Positions 6,765 to 9,026 of a stretch of DNA of 9,026 nt are shown here, one piece after another. Source of the DNA: Actinomycetota bacterium (lineage in GTDB: Bacteria; Actinomycetota; Acidimicrobiia; Spongiisociales; UBA5794); contig QMQC01000046.1 in the NCBI GenBank assembly GCA_003648875.1, positions 1 to 9,026 of the forward strand. Direction: 5' to 3'. The translations under genes were made by a program, and so were the position numbers. Every line of letters begins with the position of its first letter. The first letter of the stretch is position 1. The notes under the pieces are model-generated. The model saw only the letters and a list, made by a program, of their open reading frames with translations, searched no databases and had not been told where the DNA came from.

Positions 6765-6801
6765 TCAGAAATCAGAACGCTGCGCTCTCAGAAGTCAGAA
6801 G
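6765..6801 (+). repeat. Four copies of a 7-bp TCAGAAR direct repeat in the intergenic gap
   Basis: TCAGAAA (6765-6771) is followed directly by TCAGAA (6772-6777), and a second pair, TCAGAAG twice (6788-6794 and 6795-6801), begins 23 bp downstream of the first. The pairs flank ACGCTGCGCTC-type sequence. The 100-nt gap between the pilT-like and RNase H genes has no other clear feature. The repeats could be an operator with two tandem half-site pairs or simply slippage; there is no stem followed by a T run, so they are not an intrinsic terminator. Confidence 0.5.
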
Positions 6802-6859
6802 TCGGGTCCAGGATCGGCGGATGGCGGCGTGTCCACTGAGAACTTCCTACGCTCTGCCC

Positions 6860-7456
6860 ATGGCTGAGTTCGTATGTCGCGATTGTGATACCTCCTTCTC
6901 CCTACCCCAGTCGGTTCTCGACCGTTACCCGGGGTGGACACCGCGCCAATGCCGAGATTGCAGAGATGGTTCGAAGGCTGCCATATCGACGAGCAGCCCT
7001 GCAAACAGCTTGCCATCGGAAGATCCGACGAGCGGCGTGTTCACTGATGGAAGCTCGGTGCCGAACCCCGGCCCCGGTGGCTGGGGGGTTGTCTACGTGG
7101 TTGACAACACGATCGTCGGGGAGTCATACGGGCACGGAGGCAACACGACAAACAATCGGATGGAGTTGCTTGCACTCATCAACGCAGTCGATCTTGTTCC
7201 GGAGAGAACAGAAGCTACGGTGTTCTCCGACTCGAACGTCGCCGTCAGAACCATCAACGAATGGGCTGCCGGCTGGGAGAAGCGCGGTTGGAAACGCAAG
7301 GGAGGTCCGGTCGAGAACCTCGACCTCGTGAAGAGAGCGTATGTGGCCTACAAGCAACGTCCCGAACTCGAGGTGAGGTGGATCAAGGCCCACGTGGGTT
7401 TCAGGTGGAACGAGTATGCGGACGAACTGGCGAACCGAGGAAGGTCTGAGGCGTGA
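6860..7456 (+). CDS. rnhA: Ribonuclease HI with N-terminal zinc ribbon
   Basis: A 198-residue protein in two parts. Residues 1-40 form a short zinc ribbon, with CRDC (6-9) and CRDC (31-34) separated by a segment with FSLPQ and PGWTPRQ, like the small CxxC-CxxC 'probable zinc-ribbon' domain found alone in many bacteria. After a Ser/Pro linker (41-57), residues 58-198 are a full RNase HI that cleaves RNA in RNA-DNA hybrids: FTDGSS with Asp63, NNRMELLALI with Glu102, FSDSN with Asp124, WIKAHVG with His178 and NEYADELAN with Asp188, all five catalytic residues. The basic handle WEKRGWKRKGGPVENLDL (139-156) that binds hybrid is also present. The ATG at 6860 puts the ribbon at the very N-terminus; an ATG at 6821 with AGGA (6810-6813) would add 13 residues and is possible. 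The stop overlaps the cca start by 4 nt. Confidence 0.92.
   Translation: MAEFVCRDCDTSFSLPQSVLDRYPGWTPRQCRDCRDGSKAAISTSSPANSLPSEDPTSGVFTDGSSVPNPGPGGWGVVYVVDNTIVGESYGHGGNTTNNRMELLALINAVDLVPERTEATVFSDSNVAVRTINEWAAGWEKRGWKRKGGPVENLDLVKRAYVAYKQRPELEVRWIKAHVGFRWNEYADELANRGRSEA
7438..7444 (+). promoter_or_regulatory. Ribosome binding site for the cca GTG start
   Basis: AGGAAGG inside the end of the RNase H gene lies 8 nt before the GTG at 7453-7455. The GTGA overlap (start GTG 7453-7455, stop TGA 7454-7456) means ribosomes ending the RNase H gene can re-initiate at once, so the two proteins are probably made in linked amounts. Confidence 0.7.
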
Positions 7457-8838
7457 CGATAGTTCCTGATCGCATCCGATCGATCATGTCCGATGATGTG
7501 TGCGAGCTTGCAGGTCTGTTCTCGCAAGAGGGTCACGACCTCTATCTCGTCGGCGGATCTGTGAGGGATGGCTTGCTGGGGCGCGAAGGTGACGACCTTG
7601 ACTTCGCAACCGGTGCGAGGCCACAGGACATAGAACGCATCGGTGAGGCCTGGGCGAACTCAAAATATCTCACGGGCAAAGCCTTTGGCACGATCGGGCT
7701 GGTGAAGGACCGTTGCACGTACGAGATCACGACCTTTCGATCAGAGATGTACAGGGACGATTCACGCAAACCTGTGGTCATCTTCAGCGATGACATCACG
7801 GAAGATCTTTCGCGGCGCGATTTCACGGTGAATGCGATGGCCATCAGGATTCCGGTTGAAGAGAACGATCTGCCCGAGATGATCGACCCGTTCGGCGGAC
7901 TTGCCGATCTTGGGGCACAGGTATTGAGAACACCCATGGATCCTGAGGTCTCGTTCGGTGACGATCCGCTGCGGATGCTGAGGCTCTTCCGGTTCATGTC
8001 GACGCTTGGTTTCGAGGCCGACGAAGACGTACTCAGATCTGTCGTCGAACTGAAGGAGCGGTTGCAGATCGTTTCGGCCGAGAGGATCAGGAACGAGTTC
8101 GACAAACTGATGACCGGAGCTGATGTGGTTGATGCCCTCACGTCCCTTGTCGAAACGGGATTGGCCAATGAGTTCATACCGGAGATTCCCGCCCTTGCCG
8201 TGGAACAGGATCCTCACCACAAGCACAAGGACGTGCTTGCCCACACAATCGCGGTCGTCGGCAAGGCGAGTCCGAGGTTGAGGCTTCGCCTTGCAGCGCT
8301 GTTCCACGACATCGGCAAACCAGCTACGAGGGAGTTCGGGAAGGTCGGGGTGACATTTCATCACCACGAGGTCGTAGGCGCACGCATGACTCGAAAGAGA
8401 ATGCAGGAACTCAGGTATCCGAACGACATCGCCAAGGACACTTCCCAGCTCGTCTTTCTCCACATGCGACCCCACACGTTCAAGATGGGATGGACGGATT
8501 CTGCTGTTCGAAGGTATGTAAGGGATGCAGGACCCCTTCTCGAAGACTTGAACGAGCTTGTTCGCTGTGATGTGACGACGCGAAACAGGCGCAGGGCAAA
8601 GAGCATCTCGAACAGGATCGATGAACTCGAGGAGCGGATAGGCGACTTGGCTCAGCGCGAAGAACTCGACAAGCTTCGTGCTCCGATCGACGGAAACGAC
8701 GTGATGCGGTATCTCGGTCTGGAGCCATCGCGCCAGGTGGGTGATATCATGAACATGCTCCTCGCACAGCGCATCGAGGACGTCTTATACACGCCAGAGG
8801 AGGCCTACGAGATGCTCGACGCCTGGAAGGCGACATAG
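7453..8838 (+). CDS. cca: CCA-adding tRNA nucleotidyltransferase with HD domain
   Basis: A 461-residue class II nucleotidyltransferase that adds or repairs the 3' CCA end of tRNAs using CTP and ATP (called pcnA in mycobacteria). The head domain has YLVGGSVRDGLLG (31-43) and DDLDFATGA (47-55) with metal ligands Asp48 and Asp50, then the ribose-binding motif RRDFTVNAMA (121-130) and DDPLRMLRLFRF (170-181), the usual actinobacterial form of the EDxxR region. Later an HD phosphohydrolase-like domain has AHTIAVVG (263-270), FHDIGKP (284-290; His285, Asp286) and FHHHEVVGA (302-310). Length fits the actinobacterial HD-containing type. Whether it adds CCA, CC or A only cannot be read with certainty. 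The GTG start overlaps the RNase H stop and has a good ribosome binding site. In mycobacteria pcnA is likewise divergent from the mviN-sigM-trxB series. Confidence 0.96.
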   Translation: MTIVPDRIRSIMSDDVCELAGLFSQEGHDLYLVGGSVRDGLLGREGDDLDFATGARPQDIERIGEAWANSKYLTGKAFGTIGLVKDRCTYEITTFRSEMYRDDSRKPVVIFSDDITEDLSRRDFTVNAMAIRIPVEENDLPEMIDPFGGLADLGAQVLRTPMDPEVSFGDDPLRMLRLFRFMSTLGFEADEDVLRSVVELKERLQIVSAERIRNEFDKLMTGADVVDALTSLVETGLANEFIPEIPALAVEQDPHHKHKDVLAHTIAVVGKASPRLRLRLAALFHDIGKPATREFGKVGVTFHHHEVVGARMTRKRMQELRYPNDIAKDTSQLVFLHMRPHTFKMGWTDSAVRRYVRDAGPLLEDLNELVRCDVTTRNRRRAKSISNRIDELEERIGDLAQREELDKLRAPIDGNDVMRYLGLEPSRQVGDIMNMLLAQRIEDVLYTPEEAYEMLDAWKAT

Positions 8839-9026
8839 CTAGTCCTGCGCTCCGTTCAGAGGGGACGAGGGGGAGTGAGAACAGCGAGCCGCGAACCGCA
8901 AATCGCGTCCCACCTTTAGGGGGGACAAGAGACGAGCGTTGGCGAGGATCTAGGGGGGACCGCGAGCCCGCGAGCCCGGCACGCGAGAACCACCATCAAG
9001 ACCAGCCCCGCACGCGAGAACCACCA
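8839..9026. other. Gene-free, G-rich and CGAG-rich region after cca
   Basis: No open reading frame with coding character is visible. The stretch holds four G runs of 4-6 bases (near 8861, 8869, 8919 and 8953), TAGGGGGGAC twice (8917-8926 and 8951-8960) with a weaker relative at 8857-8866, and inverted repeats GGGACG (8862-8867)/CGTCCC (8906-8911) and CGCGA (8890-8894)/TCGCG (8903-8907), which overlap and could only form one at a time. There is no T run after either stem, so an intrinsic terminator is not supported. Confidence 0.6.
8973..9026 (+). repeat. Direct repeat, 23-bp unit at 31-bp period, running into the window edge
   Basis: AGCCC-S-GCACGCGAGAACCACCA occurs at 8973-8995 and 9004-9026 with one mismatch (G or C at the sixth base); the 17-bp core from GCACGC is identical. 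The units are separated by 8 bp (TCAAGACC, 8996-9003). Just upstream CGAGCCCG is repeated in tandem at 8963-8970 and 8971-8978. The second copy ends at the last base of the window, so the array may be longer. Confidence 0.75.

Noticed and set aside
7542..8475. Two long minus-strand open frames (about 211 and 237 codons) opposite cca
   Set aside because: The plus-strand CCA-adding enzyme has all family motifs through this stretch; the minus frames lack any domain.
8862..8911. Intrinsic terminator after cca
   Set aside because: The inverted repeat has a long loop with a competing inner stem and no T run follows.
8857..8960. G-quadruplex from four G runs
   Set aside because: The runs are separated by roughly 3 to 45 bases, so most loops are too long for a convincing intramolecular quadruplex.
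8973..9026. CRISPR array at the right edge
   Set aside because: The repeat unit is 23 bp with only an 8-bp spacer and two copies, which does not fit CRISPR spacers of about 30 bp, and no cas genes are present.

Overview
The window looks like chromosomal DNA of a moderately GC-rich actinobacterium, possibly Acidimicrobiia-like (inferred from gene content and order, not from a marker gene). It is densely packed, with short intergenic gaps and several stop/start overlaps. From memory, mycobacteria carry pcnA divergent from a mviN-sigM-anti-sigma-trxB-trxA series close to the chromosome origin. The same elements, in the same divergent layout, are recognisable here, so a position near oriC is plausible but not shown by this window.

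Left half, minus strand, read right to left from about 4544 to 1: a GNAT acetyltransferase; a membrane-anchored pseudokinase with an extracellular discoidin-like domain, equivalent to the C-terminal half of mycobacterial MviN; an ECF sigma factor (SigM-like); its presumed anti-sigma factor, with a 4-nt start/stop overlap; a small two-helix membrane protein; and thioredoxin reductase TrxB, cut by the left edge. The gaps are 5, 75 (27 with the longer sigma start), -4, 49 and 2 nt, which suggests one main transcription unit. The theme is envelope and redox stress: a signal-transducing pseudokinase, a sigma/anti-sigma pair and a disulfide reductase. The MviN/MurJ flippase expected beside the pseudokinase is absent from the window.

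Right half, plus strand from 4597: a class II-type histone-deacetylase-family amidohydrolase, a PilT-like secretion ATPase with altered His-box residues, an RNase HI with an N-terminal zinc ribbon, and a CCA-adding tRNA nucleotidyltransferase (HD-domain type) whose GTG start overlaps the RNase H stop. The acetyltransferase and the deacetylase are divergent across about 52 bp.

The last ~190 bp (8839-9026) have no gene. They hold G-rich and CGAG-rich imperfect repeats, including a 23-bp unit repeated at 31-bp spacing that runs into the right edge.

I saw no tRNA, rRNA, CRISPR array, insertion sequence or convincing intrinsic terminator. The strongest candidates for something unusual are the free-standing MviN-type pseudokinase inside the sigma operon, the zinc-ribbon/RNase HI fusion coupled to cca, and the PilT homologue lacking both His-box histidines.
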